Shown here piece by piece: positions 36,401 to 43,645 of a stretch of DNA of 60,240 nucleotides. The notes under the pieces were generated by a model. That model was not told where the DNA came from. It did no database searches and saw nothing but the letters and a program-made list of their open reading frames with translations. This DNA is from a virus. Numbering within the stretch: position 1 is the stretch's first letter; every line of letters begins with the position of its first letter. The position numbers and the translations under genes are program-made. Location: IMG/VR virus record IMGVR_UViG_3300042472_000192, positions 1 through 60,240 of that record. One strand, given 5' to 3'.

Positions 36401-36732
36401 TCGCTAATCTTATTTAAGTTTTCTAAACCAATTTTATTCTTGGCTAGAAGGATAATGTGATTATAGACAAGATCTTGTTGACCTTCTCTTTCAGATTTAT
36501 CTCGTGTATCAGATATATCTGCACACATGTATCCTTCTAGACCTAGAATCGGTTTAACGCCCTTTGCTTTTGCAACACGGTGCAGTTCCCTGTGCCCAGA
36601 TAAAGTACCGTGGTCGGTGATAGCAATTGCTGGCATCCCCAACTCAACTGCACGGTCAACGTATTCTTCTGGAGTAGCAACACCATCAAATAATGAATAG
36701 TGTGTATGGACGTGTAAACCTACGTAGTTCAT
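33457..36732 (-). CDS. DNA polymerase III alpha subunit (DnaE-type)
   Basis: 1091 residues. N-terminal PHP domain: GLHVHTHYSLFDGVATPEEY, ITDHGTLSG, VVVTPDCHHVDPS, with His/Asp metal ligands that look intact, so it may proofread. Polymerase core: VGPGRGSAAGSLVCYTLGIT, FPDIDTDIQDSRRDEVKDYL (catalytic Asp pair), QEQVMQACVHLGQMS and FNKSHAVAYSTLSYWTAWLK. C-terminal OB fold (GSYILLGMVKSIKRG). Slightly shorter than bacterial DnaE1 (about 1160). No separate epsilon gene is visible. It replaces the PolA- or PolB-type enzymes common in phages. Confidence 0.95.
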   Translation of the reverse strand: MNYVGLHVHTHYSLFDGVATPEEYVDRAVELGMPAIAITDHGTLSGHRELHRVAKAKGVKPILGLEGYMCADISDTRDKSEREGQQDLVYNHIILLAKNKIGLENLNKISELSWTDGFFKKPRFDFTILEKYKEGIIVTSACPSSVLVKALEEEEFALAKKYISWFKDRFGDDYYIEVMPHNEASINKHLIALADEFNIKVVVTPDCHHVDPSQKEIQEFKLLMNTHGKISKDTTYAKSAKIESMMERLDYLYGEDRQITFNKFDIHLLSYDEIKAAMELQGIDRADIYSNTILLADTVEDYGIEEGLNLLPVQYKSPDKQLRKIAFEGLELKGLSDNEEYVARVEEELEIIKNKKFAPYFLVVQSMIAWAKKEGIMVGPGRGSAAGSLVCYTLGITDVDPLKYGLLFFRFINPDRNDFPDIDTDIQDSRRDEVKDYLVRQYRHVASIATFLQFKDKGVVRDVARVLNIPLTDVNKVLKMVDTWDEYCTSKSTREFREKYPEVEMYGEQLRGRIRGTGIHAAGVVTSKDPIFRYAPMETRSSPGSDDRIPVVGVDMEEAERIGLIKIDALGLKTLSVIQDAVAMIKENHYKDINLDSLDLADPKVYEMLSDGYTKGVFQCEATPYTNLLIKMGVKNFNELAASNALVRPGAMNTIGKDYIARKHGKQNVSYSHQIMKPFTEDTYGCILYQEQVMQACVHLGQMSMSEADKVRKIIGKKKDAKDFDEFKERFVEGASAFISPNQARDLWHDFEAHAGYSFNKSHAVAYSTLSYWTAWLKYYYPLEFMFALLKNEKDKDNRTGYLIEAKRMGISVKLPHINDSDFDFKIEGKGIRFGLTAIKYISNNIAEKYIAARPFKSYKEVEEFTFTKGNGVNSRALQAMNMIGALTFPDNERNDTQIKENLYEYLNLPEFNITIPSHYYAFIQDVCDFEEKGSYILLGMVKSIKRGTGWSRVEVLDKTGSVGIFDEEATTIETGRTYLILANDNRIVSAVPADEIKTSSNALVKFLSYKQLPFTEEEMFVVSFKPRITKTGKKMASLTLADTSRDLHSITVFPTSFARAYMNLEEGKSYKFSFGKTKDGTVTLEDIHVG

Positions 36733-36734
36733 TC

Positions 36735-37391
36735 TTACCAGTCTGCGTTTGTTGCAGATGTGGTTGTTGGGCCATCAAAGCCCAAGTAGAATGCTTCTTG
36801 TTCTGCGTAAGGAATGTTACGAAGTGCAAGTTCAAGAGGGTATGGCTCTGTACCTTCCCAGTTGAACGGTTCCTTATCTGGTGCAGATGGAATCAAAGTG
36901 TAACTTGTTTCAGTTCCCTGACCATTACGCTTTACCTTCCAAACAAGATTTGAGATGCTTCCTGTTTCTAGGGCATACTCACGAATTGTATTGAATGCTG
37001 ATTGCTTACTAACACCCATTGACCAAATTGCAACATATGGCTTTTCAATTCCATCGTCAACGAGAACGTTGCAATAGAAACGAAGACGTGCTCGCCATCC
37101 AGCCTTTGGATCTTTGCGGTGCATTTCTTCAGCCCAGTCACGGCCTTCTGATTCCATTGTGTCTACAGCCTTGCGCTTATAGTCCTTTGGATTTGTGTGT
37201 TCTTTAACTACAAGTGCAAGTCCACGACCTTCGTTGTAGTTTGCAGATTCATCGTCTAATTCTTCAATAAAACGAATCTTTACTGCTTGACCGTCAGCAA
37301 GTTTTAGCCACTTGACCTTCGGTGAGTTTTCATCATACTTTGGCTTATCGAGCAGGGCATTGATTGCTTTTAGTCCCTTTACTACGCTCAT
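36735..37391 (-). CDS. ssDNA-binding protein (phage type)
   Basis: 218 residues with WLKLADGQAVKIRFIEELDD, a basic aromatic middle (DPKAGWRARLRFYCNVLVDD) and an acidic C-terminus ending in SATNADW. Position next to polymerase, and the strand pattern, fit a gp32-like OB-fold single-stranded DNA-binding protein. Cys/His zinc ligands of gp32 are not evident. AAAGGAG ribosome binding site. Assigned by context plus sequence type. Confidence 0.72.
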   Translation of the reverse strand: MSVVKGLKAINALLDKPKYDENSPKVKWLKLADGQAVKIRFIEELDDESANYNEGRGLALVVKEHTNPKDYKRKAVDTMESEGRDWAEEMHRKDPKAGWRARLRFYCNVLVDDGIEKPYVAIWSMGVSKQSAFNTIREYALETGSISNLVWKVKRNGQGTETSYTLIPSAPDKEPFNWEGTEPYPLELALRNIPYAEQEAFYLGFDGPTTTSATNADW

Positions 37392-37415
37392 ATTATTCTC
37401 CTTTGTGTTGTTATC

Positions 37416-38360
37416 TTAGTTTAGCATAGACATGATAGATTTGTCAAACTGGAACTGTAACCCAGCAATTGAATCGTCATCCATGTCGCCTATGTCTTTA
37501 TATTGTTTATCTAACTTTATAACGGAAACACGAGATCCAAGTTTTTCAATTATCCTGTCTTTCATATTTCCTCCCGCTTCATCATTATCTGCAACAACTA
37601 TAATGTTGTTGAAATATTTCTGAAGCAATTCTACTTGCGCCTTAGATACATTTGCCCCAAGGGTTGCTACTGATGGGATGCCAACTTGATCTAGCCTAAT
37701 AGCGTCAAATGATGACTCAACTATATAGACATTATCAGATGTCTTTACTCTATGCAAATTAAATAAAGTCTTTGCTTTTGGTAGACCTGGAGTATTTTTA
37801 AACTCCTTGCCCTCAACAGATCTTCCAACAAAACCTATAGGAATTCCTTCTGGACTATGAACTGGGACGGTAACCATGTCCTGCTTAATAGAGTATCCCA
37901 AAGAAAACTTTGACCAGGAATCTGTATTTATTTTCCTATACTTAAAATAGTTTTTTGCTCTATCGGAAACCAGTAAGCCGTTGTATAAGCGCTTTAAGAC
38001 TACCTCGTCAAACGGAATGAATTCTGGCTTTGCGTATAGTTGTTTCTGTACTTCTGCTTCAAGGTTAGTTTCACCTTCTTTTGATTTTATAAATCTGGCT
38101 GCCTCAAAATATGATCTGCCAGACGAATGCATGACAACTTCAATAAGAGGTGCGGTCTTCTGACAAGAGAAACAGAAAAACAATCCATTCTCTTTGTGGA
38201 CCTCTCCTGCTGGGGTGCGACTGTTATTATGGAAAGGGCAAAATATAATGTAGTTTAAATCTAAGTCAGATTCGACTTCAATGCCTGCGCCCGTGAGGAC
38301 TCTTTTAATTTGTTCGGCGGTGTATAAATCACCTTGTGACCGTCTATTCCATCTATCCAT
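37416..38360 (-). CDS. DNA primase, DnaG-type (CHC2 zinc and TOPRIM)
   Basis: 314 residues. Zinc motif C41-x2-H44 (IIFCPFHNNSRTPAG) and C63-x2-C66 (FFCFSCQKTA). Core: SKFSLGYSIKQDMVTVPVHS and IGFVGRSVEGKEF; TOPRIM: NVYIVESSFDAIRLDQVGIP (Glu) and IIVVADNDEAGGNMKDRII (DxD). The helicase-binding C-terminal domain is absent, so it is compact. The start at 38360 lies 100 nt inside the upstream gene; no later start could keep the zinc domain, so this overlap codes in two frames. Confidence 0.9.
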   Translation of the reverse strand: MDRWNRRSQGDLYTAEQIKRVLTGAGIEVESDLDLNYIIFCPFHNNSRTPAGEVHKENGLFFCFSCQKTAPLIEVVMHSSGRSYFEAARFIKSKEGETNLEAEVQKQLYAKPEFIPFDEVVLKRLYNGLLVSDRAKNYFKYRKINTDSWSKFSLGYSIKQDMVTVPVHSPEGIPIGFVGRSVEGKEFKNTPGLPKAKTLFNLHRVKTSDNVYIVESSFDAIRLDQVGIPSVATLGANVSKAQVELLQKYFNNIIVVADNDEAGGNMKDRIIEKLGSRVSVIKLDKQYKDIGDMDDDSIAGLQFQFDKSIMSMLN

Positions 38361-38605
38361 TCGCTCTGCTTTCTTCCTACGTATACTCCATGTACCGTGA
38401 TTTCAAACTCAAAATACTTCTTCTTACTATTATAGTCTACCGTAAAATCTACTTCTATGTCAAGCCTTGGAACGTACCCTGTTAGTTTCATTTCTGATAC
38501 CAGCAGTCTAACATACTCCTGTTTAAGTCTGGCTAGGGCTGACTCATCGTGAATAACCCCTGATAGGTTAAATCGCTTGATGGGTTTATGATGTACGTTT
38601 GCCAT
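38261..38605 (-). CDS. Conserved protein, unknown, overlaps primase
   Basis: 114 residues: MANVHHKPIKRFNLSGVIHD, ARLKQEYVRLLVSEMKLTGY, VPRLDIEVDFTVDYNSKKKY, GIDGHKVIYTPPNKLKE. The sequence type seems familiar from actinophage replication regions; function unknown. Leaderless: TATAAT ends 6 nt before the ATG. Its last third is also the start of primase in another frame, so it is under double constraint and could be involved in primase regulation. Confidence 0.72.
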   Translation of the reverse strand: MANVHHKPIKRFNLSGVIHDESALARLKQEYVRLLVSEMKLTGYVPRLDIEVDFTVDYNSKKKYFEFEITVHGVYVGRKQSEWIDGIDGHKVIYTPPNKLKESSRAQALKSNLT

Positions 38606-38611
38606 ACATTA

Positions 38612-38617
38612 ATTATA
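38612..38617 (-). promoter_or_regulatory. -10 promoter, leaderless gene at 38605
   Basis: Minus-strand ATATGGGTATAATTAATGT-ATGG; hexamer plus exactly 6 nt to ATG. In the 21-nt gap after the DnaB stop at 38627. Confidence 0.62.
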
Positions 38618-38626
38618 CCCATATGT

Positions 38627-39847
38627 TTACTTATCCTCAAAGTCTTTGTATCTGTAGTATCCCTTGTCAAAATCACACTGAACTAGGAAGTCCCCCATAT
38701 ATCCATTACGATTTTTACGAAAAGCACATTCAATAATGTCGCTGTTTGTAGCACGGCCAAGGGCAAGAACCCAGTCAGCATCGTAGGCAATTTGTCTAGA
38801 CCAAGATGTTTGACCAAGTGTTGGAACGCTGTTTAGGTCGTTGGCATCATCAGGGGTAGCGGATGAAATTGCAATAATAGGAACTTCTTCTCCAATTGCC
38901 ATTAGTTTAAGTTCTCGTGATAAGTTCTTCATTCTTACCGTTTCATTATCTGATTTCTGATTGGGAGCCATCAACTGAAGATAGTCAACAATTACAAAGT
39001 CTGGCTTGTATTGATCAATCTTTCCACGAAGAACTGATGGGTTAATTTCTCCACCACTATCATTTGATATAATATGAAACTCTGGCTTTCCCTGAAGATT
39101 CTTTGCATGCCACTCTTTAAGCATTTCAATCTCAATTTCGCCATTACTAATTTTTCTGTGTGACCAACGGCCCTCACCCATGATAGTAAACACACGGTTA
39201 CGAACCTCTGTTTCACTCATTTCAAGACTGATGACCATTGGGCTACGACCCTGTTTCCAGGCCTGTACGGCGAAGTAGAGAGCCAACCAGGACTTTCCAA
39301 TACCTGGGTATGCAAGGAAGACTCCCAACTGCCCTGGCATGATTCCAGAAGGCAGGTAATTATCAAAACCTGGAAGACCAGTCTTAATGCCTACATGTCC
39401 TAAAGCCTGCATCTTCTTTACACTTTCAAAGTATGCGACTGCAGACTCTAGGTCAGTAACATCGATATCACGGATTGCGGATGTATTCTTTTTTAATGCT
39501 GATGTAGATGTGATCAAAGAGTCTAGAGCCTCTGGACCATTACCAGACTGAACATCCGATGCTGCTGATCTTATTATATCTTTAAGGCTATCTGTTAAAT
39601 ATTCTGCACGTAACTCTTCTAGGTGGTGCTTTGTTGCACCAATCTCTTCTGTGGGGGAGAAGTCTCTAAATTTCTCAACAACCAAACTAACTGGAGGGGT
39701 AGAACCATTAGCCTCAAAGTACTTTCGGATAAATGTCCAAATGTCTCCGTGGGTTCTGAGAATTGAATCAATGTTGGCTTGAAGTAGAACATGGGCTTGT
39801 TTGTCTTTCAATACTGCAGAAATCAATTTTGACTCTGTATTACTCAC
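38627..39847 (-). CDS. Replicative DNA helicase, DnaB-like
   Basis: 406 residues. N-terminal helical domain (ESKLISAVLKDKQAHVLLQA), linker, then RecA-like motor with Walker A AYPGIGKSWLA (about 181-187), SPMVISLEMSETEVRNRVFT, Walker B DFVIVDYLQLMAP, and ELKLMAIGEEVPIIAISSAT. The C-terminal DADWVLALGRATNSDIIECA and FRKNRNGYMG fits hexameric DnaB. GTG start with AAAGGAG 7 nt upstream, overlapping the upstream stop by 8 nt. Works with primase downstream. Confidence 0.93.
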   Translation of the reverse strand: MSNTESKLISAVLKDKQAHVLLQANIDSILRTHGDIWTFIRKYFEANGSTPPVSLVVEKFRDFSPTEEIGATKHHLEELRAEYLTDSLKDIIRSAASDVQSGNGPEALDSLITSTSALKKNTSAIRDIDVTDLESAVAYFESVKKMQALGHVGIKTGLPGFDNYLPSGIMPGQLGVFLAYPGIGKSWLALYFAVQAWKQGRSPMVISLEMSETEVRNRVFTIMGEGRWSHRKISNGEIEIEMLKEWHAKNLQGKPEFHIISNDSGGEINPSVLRGKIDQYKPDFVIVDYLQLMAPNQKSDNETVRMKNLSRELKLMAIGEEVPIIAISSATPDDANDLNSVPTLGQTSWSRQIAYDADWVLALGRATNSDIIECAFRKNRNGYMGDFLVQCDFDKGYYRYKDFEDK

Positions 39848-40148
39848 TTAGCCACTCCTTTGCTTTTGCCCTGCGCTCTAGTCGTTCCTTGTCGTCTTTT
39901 TTCTTATCTAGTCTTGCTTGTAATATTTTCTCTGCATTGTATGCAAAGTAATTCCAAGAAGGAGAGGAAGCAACACTAAAATAGTACTCAAGTAAATCAT
40001 AGCATTCCCCTATTCCGTAGGACTCTACGAGTGCGTCGGAAGCCCATTGTTCAACGTTTAAATTCAGTGATGGCTTTGACTCGTACCTTGCTGTGTGATA
40101 CTTACTGTATCTTGAAAGCAAAGCCATTCGGTCTTTGCGTTCGGCCAT
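39840..40148 (-). CDS. Conserved protein, possible helicase loader
   Basis: 102 residues: MAERKDRMALLSRYSKYHTA, LNVEQWASDALVESYGIGEC, YDLLEYYFSVASSPSWNYFA and a highly charged helix at the end. The helical W-x2-DAL-ESYG...YYF...P-W pattern resembles small loader-like proteins (DnaC N-domain or phage helicase loader type) encoded before DnaB in actinophages. The immediate overlap with DnaB supports this, but no ATPase motif is present. Confidence 0.6.
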   Translation of the reverse strand: MAERKDRMALLSRYSKYHTARYESKPSLNLNVEQWASDALVESYGIGECYDLLEYYFSVASSPSWNYFAYNAEKILQARLDKKKDDKERLERRAKAKEWLSE

Positions 40149-40354
40149 TACTCGTTTATTTCAGACTTTGCTTCGTTAATTTTAGTAGTCAGTTTGTCTT
40201 CAACAAACTTATAAACACGCTCAAAGGCTTGGTCAACTGTTTCTCCATTTTTGCGATTGTCAACAACCCCAAGATCCAGTCTAAGCGACTGAAAATTTCC
40301 CAGGTTAAGCGTGTATCCTAATGTTACAGATACCTTAGTTTCTTCGTTATTCAT
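40148..40354 (-). CDS. Small conserved protein, unknown
   Basis: 68 residues from MNNEETKVSVTLGYTLNLGN, then FQSLRLDLGVVDNRKNGETV and a charged helix. Two or three beta strands and a helix. The start follows AAGGGGTATAGG; a longer frame to 40435 is not needed. TAATGG coupling to the next gene. Known to me only as a hypothetical actinophage type. Confidence 0.7.
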   Translation of the reverse strand: MNNEETKVSVTLGYTLNLGNFQSLRLDLGVVDNRKNGETVDQAFERVYKFVEDKLTTKINEAKSEINE

Positions 40355-40364
40355 CCTATACCCC

Positions 40365-40910
40365 TTAATTAATTGATTCGTTCCAAATTGGAATAAATCG
40401 TCCATCTTCAGTTTTCGTATATTTAAGTATACCATCCCCCATTCGCCTTGTCAATTCAGCCTTTGTGGGTGTTATATCGTTTGTTATTAAATTATCTTTT
40501 CTTGGTCTACCAATGTGGTGTGTAGCAAGTATATCACGAATCTCTCTTACTTGGGATTCTGAGTAATAGGATCTTACTTGCCATCCCCTGTCCCCGCCTT
40601 TCTGTGACCCCGTAGGGAATGGAATGACTCCTCGTTTCATTAATGATGGCATATATTTTTTATGACGATTAACTAAATCAGCAGTCTGGCCTACAGTATA
40701 TGCTCGTTCTCTTTTATTTTTAAAATCACTAATTAAACAACTTTCGATTTGATCTTTTGTAATATTATAAACAGACATAATGCCATTGGATTGGTTGTAA
40801 TGATATATGCGAACAAGGTCTTTATTTAAAAACCAAACTTTTTTATTGCCAGGAATCACAGGGAGGAGATTGTAGCCTTCGACCTCTGTAGTTCCTTTTT
40901 TAGTAGCCAT
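40365..40910 (-). CDS. HTH (MerR-like) protein of replication region
   Basis: 181 residues. The middle has a winged-HTH-like section: ERAYTVGQTADLVNRHKKYM, PSLMKRGVIPFPTGSQKGGD and RGWQVRSYYSESQVREIRDI, as in MerR/excisionase-like DNA binders in which the W-R-Y wing follows. N-terminus GNKKVWFLNKDLVRIYHYNQ is beta-rich, and the C-terminus has DGILKYTKTEDGRFIPIW. It may recognise the origin or regulate this operon. GAGGGAAG ribosome binding site. Confidence 0.65.
   Translation of the reverse strand: MATKKGTTEVEGYNLLPVIPGNKKVWFLNKDLVRIYHYNQSNGIMSVYNITKDQIESCLISDFKNKRERAYTVGQTADLVNRHKKYMPSLMKRGVIPFPTGSQKGGDRGWQVRSYYSESQVREIRDILATHHIGRPRKDNLITNDITPTKAELTRRMGDGILKYTKTEDGRFIPIWNESIN
40426..40431 (-). 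promoter_or_regulatory. Extended -10 promoter inside HTH gene
   Basis: Minus-strand GATGGTATACTTAAAT within the end of the gene at 40365-40910; would produce a leader of about 65 nt for the gene at 40354. Confidence 0.4.
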
Positions 40911-41047
40911 CTTCCCTCTTCCGAACTATTAGGTGGATTAAAAAACCTTCTAGATCCACAGAGCATGCAATATGATTCGAGATGCATTGGAGATGAATAT
41001 ATCCTGTCTAAGAACATTCTTCCTTTGCATTTTAAGCATCTCAGCAT
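40856..41047 (-). CDS. Small zinc ribbon protein
   Basis: 63 residues: MLRCLKCKGRMFLDRIYSSP, then SYCMLCGSRRFFNPPNSS. CxxC...CxxC zinc ribbon with short basic end. TAATG overlap with the tail protein gene upstream and 55-nt overlap with the HTH gene. It marks the shift from tail genes to replication genes. Nucleic-acid binding likely. Confidence 0.75.
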   Translation of the reverse strand: MLRCLKCKGRMFLDRIYSSPMHLESYCMLCGSRRFFNPPNSSEEGRWLLKKELQRSKATISSL

Positions 41048-41490
41048 TAATTTGGTATGCCGATGATAATAAGATTAACTCCAGCAGTTACAATACCGCC
41101 TTTGTTAAATCGGACAGATCCCTCAACCTTGTTTGTAGATGGTGGTTTAATAACTACCGACATATCACGACCAGCATCGGTTCCTCCTGCATTCACAACA
41201 GTTGCAACAACTATTGGAGCATATTTAAAATCTGTTGAAAAGTCATATGAAAAATCTTTTTCTTCTGAAGCGGTTACAGATGTATTATTATTAATTGATA
41301 CATATCCACCAATCATTCTTGCCTCTGAAGTTCTTACACTCTGTTTGCCAGCAGAGCCAGCATCAACAGTTACATACTTGTATGTTGAAGGAGAAATTGC
41401 AGATGCAAGATCATTAATAGCATTAGCCATCTGGTATACATATGTAACATCTAGCGGTTGACCACGCTCAGGTAGGGGTATTTTTGCCAT
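41047..41490 (-). CDS. Tail fibre/minor tail-like protein
   Basis: 147 residues: N-terminal helix (DVTYVYQMANAINDLASAIS) followed by a beta-rich domain: VTVDAGSAGKQSVRTSEARM, FKYAPIVVATVVNAGGTDAG and NLIIIGIPN. It looks like the C-terminal tip domain of phage tail fibres (H-type lectin-like beta sandwich). Last structural gene of the tail module. Leaderless: TATAAT ends 5 nt before the ATG, so it is made separately from the operon. Confidence 0.6.
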   Translation of the reverse strand: MAKIPLPERGQPLDVTYVYQMANAINDLASAISPSTYKYVTVDAGSAGKQSVRTSEARMIGGYVSINNNTSVTASEEKDFSYDFSTDFKYAPIVVATVVNAGGTDAGRDMSVVIKPPSTNKVEGSVRFNKGGIVTAGVNLIIIGIPN

Positions 41491-41495
41491 ACTTA

Positions 41496-41501
41496 ATTAT
41501 A
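41496..41501 (-). promoter_or_regulatory. Extended -10 promoter, leaderless tail gene
   Basis: Minus-strand AGTGGTATAATTAAGT-ATGG; 5 nt between hexamer and start. In the gap between the genes at 41490 and 41505. Confidence 0.62.
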
Positions 41502-41504
41502 CCA

Positions 41505-41951
41505 CTAGGCCAGTGATATAACTCCGCTTTCCCATAAAGTTGAATTTTCGAATCTTTGTTTTTGATAAGTCTCTTGCTGTACTGCAACCTGTACGGTAGT
41601 TTTTGCCTGTTTCTTTAAAGTTGCAAAATAAGATGATGACACAGTTGTAACAAAAGACCAGTCTGTATCTCCAGACCACTTGACATAAACATCAAACTTA
41701 TCAGAAATTTTTCCACTTGAGTGGTCCCAAACCGCTATAACATTTGGACCAGAAACGGCAACATTAAAGTTCATGTTTGCTGGTTTTGCAACTATCATAC
41801 TTCTTTGTGGAGACCAGTGCGATGATCTATTTCCATCAGAAGAAACTACTTTATATCTTATTGTATAAGAACTATTCTTTCCATCATATGCTGGTAGATC
41901 TTTTTTTTGGATTATAATATTCTTAATGCCTGAATCTGGATTTGCCATCAT
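41505..41951 (-). CDS. Minor tail protein with fibronectin-III-like domain
   Basis: 148 residues with a beta sandwich: YTIRYKVVSSDGNRSSHWSP, NVAVSGPNVIAVWDHSSGKI, FDVYVKWSGDTDWSFVTTVS and a final strand-rich section TVQVAVQQETYQKQR, the usual look of FN3-like domains on phage tails, which may aid weak surface binding. Two in-frame ATG codons at the start (ATGATG), overlapping the upstream stop. The ribosome binding site is AGAGGTG. Confidence 0.6.
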   Translation of the reverse strand: MMANPDSGIKNIIIQKKDLPAYDGKNSSYTIRYKVVSSDGNRSSHWSPQRSMIVAKPANMNFNVAVSGPNVIAVWDHSSGKISDKFDVYVKWSGDTDWSFVTTVSSSYFATLKKQAKTTVQVAVQQETYQKQRFENSTLWESGVISLA

Positions 41952-43150
41952 TGCACCTCTATAGCAAATCTAAATTCTATATACCCAGAGTAAGATGTCT
42001 GCTTTACGATTGGCTTTGAATCTACATTTTTAACAACAGAGTATCCAGTCAGTCCGTATAATGGATTAGATGTTGATTTATTATCTAAACGAAGACCGTC
42101 AAAAGATACGTAGTAGTCTGATGAAACAACGTAAACATTCTCTGAATTTTTTCTAAATACTGAGGCATAAGCCTTTACTAAGTTTACAGAGTTCCAAGAG
42201 AATGGGGTTAGACCAGAGTTATAGAATAGTTCTTGTAGTTGTTTTGTTACAACAAAATATCTATTTGAAGAAAGATCTATAGACATATCATCCGAGTCTA
42301 TCTCCATTCTTGCTGTTTGTGTTCCATCTGTTGATGCAAACTCTAGAATAATTTTAAACTTTTCTGGATCTAATCCAGTTTCATTTTTATTGACAATTGA
42401 AAAGGCAAGTTTTAATTCATCAACTGGCGAGTTTCTTGTAAGATCAATAGAGACTCCAGTGTATATCAAACACTTTGATGTTGCTGAGGCTGATAGCCTT
42501 GTACCAGTCTTTGTTATTGTTGCTGAATCTCCCCGCACCAAAACCGTTTCATTTAAAAATCTAGATCTTTCATTTCTTGCAATTCTAACGCTTGAGTTGA
42601 AAATAGTATTCTCTGCACTTGTTTTTATGACTGGACACTCAACAAGTGCTCCATTTGTGCCAACATTATAAGAACCTAAAATATTATTTGTTACAGCAGT
42701 TGTGGCTGTGTTTGTACTAAGTGGATCTAGAATTTGTGGAATTTCCGTAATCAGCCCAGAGCCAGTTCCTGGGGTATACAGTTTCCAATTTTCATTATTA
42801 GAAAATGAAAATAAAGACTTGCTGTCATAGGCTCCGTTTGCAGTGTTTGATCCAACAGAGAAAACTCCAACTTCTGATATCTCGTATCGTGGAGTAGAGT
42901 CTAGTTCTGCAGTAAATACAATCTTAGAGACACCATTCTCTTTTACATATCCTCTTGATGTAATTGGAACTCTTTGCATTTCAAAGTCAAGGCTAGTTTT
43001 ATTGCTCATATTAGAGACCTCTTGATTTGTAAATGCGTGACCCGAATCAACTGGTCTTGGTCCACAGCCTATAGCAATATATGAGGCATAGGCTGGTGCC
43101 TGCCCTATAAGGTATTTTGCTAGTATGCTTTTGCCTGTGTTAGTTATCAT
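41948..43150 (-). CDS. Tail fibre/baseplate-like protein
   Basis: 400 residues. MITNTGKSILAKYLIGQAPA followed by YASYIAIGCGPRPVD is the N-terminal motif of many phage tail-fibre/appendage proteins in this position; YEISEVGVFSVGSNTANGAY follows. The central section is a carbohydrate-binding-like beta sandwich (LKLAFSIVNKNETGLDPEKF), and the C-terminus ends YSGYIEFRFAIEVQ. Probably part of the receptor-binding apparatus. Confidence 0.65.
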   Translation of the reverse strand: MITNTGKSILAKYLIGQAPAYASYIAIGCGPRPVDSGHAFTNQEVSNMSNKTSLDFEMQRVPITSRGYVKENGVSKIVFTAELDSTPRYEISEVGVFSVGSNTANGAYDSKSLFSFSNNENWKLYTPGTGSGLITEIPQILDPLSTNTATTAVTNNILGSYNVGTNGALVECPVIKTSAENTIFNSSVRIARNERSRFLNETVLVRGDSATITKTGTRLSASATSKCLIYTGVSIDLTRNSPVDELKLAFSIVNKNETGLDPEKFKIILEFASTDGTQTARMEIDSDDMSIDLSSNRYFVVTKQLQELFYNSGLTPFSWNSVNLVKAYASVFRKNSENVYVVSSDYYVSFDGLRLDNKSTSNPLYGLTGYSVVKNVDSKPIVKQTSYSGYIEFRFAIEVQ

Positions 43151-43152
43151 AT

Positions 43153-43644
43153 TTATCCCGCCCCATATATTGTAGCATTATACTTGGTCCCATTTACCTG
43201 AATTTCAACACGTACATTTTCGTCACTACCCAAATTGACAACATTGATGACTAGGTCTCCCGTAGCGCTATCAATATAGACAATGGCCCCATCTGGACCA
43301 TTTCCGTTTTCTGGAACGTATTTTTCAAACTTTAAGGGGAAAGCATCAAATGTTGATTGAATTGTTCCTTGCATCGCAATCAGGTTTAGTGGGTTGTACT
43401 GAAAGAATATGCTACTTAAGTTCCTGATTGGAGAGTACAGGATATCTTGTCCATTTACCATGTCTGATCTTGATAGGCTTAGTAACTCTATCCCACCGAT
43501 ATCTTCAAATATTAGATCACTCATTACCTCAATTGGCATTGGGGCAGTGCCAAAAAGAACTAGGTCTGGCGTTGGTATCTTGACAGCACTTTGAGATGCT
43601 GCGCTGCTGGATGCAGGTGTAGTTGGTGTTGCTTCTACTGCCAT
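43153..43644 (-). CDS. Minor tail protein, unknown
   Basis: 163 residues. Low-complexity Thr/Ser/Ala N-terminus (ATPTTPASSSAASQ), then LVLFGTAPMPIEVMSDLIFE and LSSIFFQYNPLNLIAMQGTI, YVPENGNGPDGAIVYIDSAT. Located between fibre and large minor tail protein genes; the type occurs in actinophage tail clusters. No function beyond structure. Confidence 0.6.
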   Translation of the reverse strand: MAVEATPTTPASSSAASQSAVKIPTPDLVLFGTAPMPIEVMSDLIFEDIGGIELLSLSRSDMVNGQDILYSPIRNLSSIFFQYNPLNLIAMQGTIQSTFDAFPLKFEKYVPENGNGPDGAIVYIDSATGDLVINVVNLGSDENVRVEIQVNGTKYNATIYGAG

Positions 43645-43645
43645 T

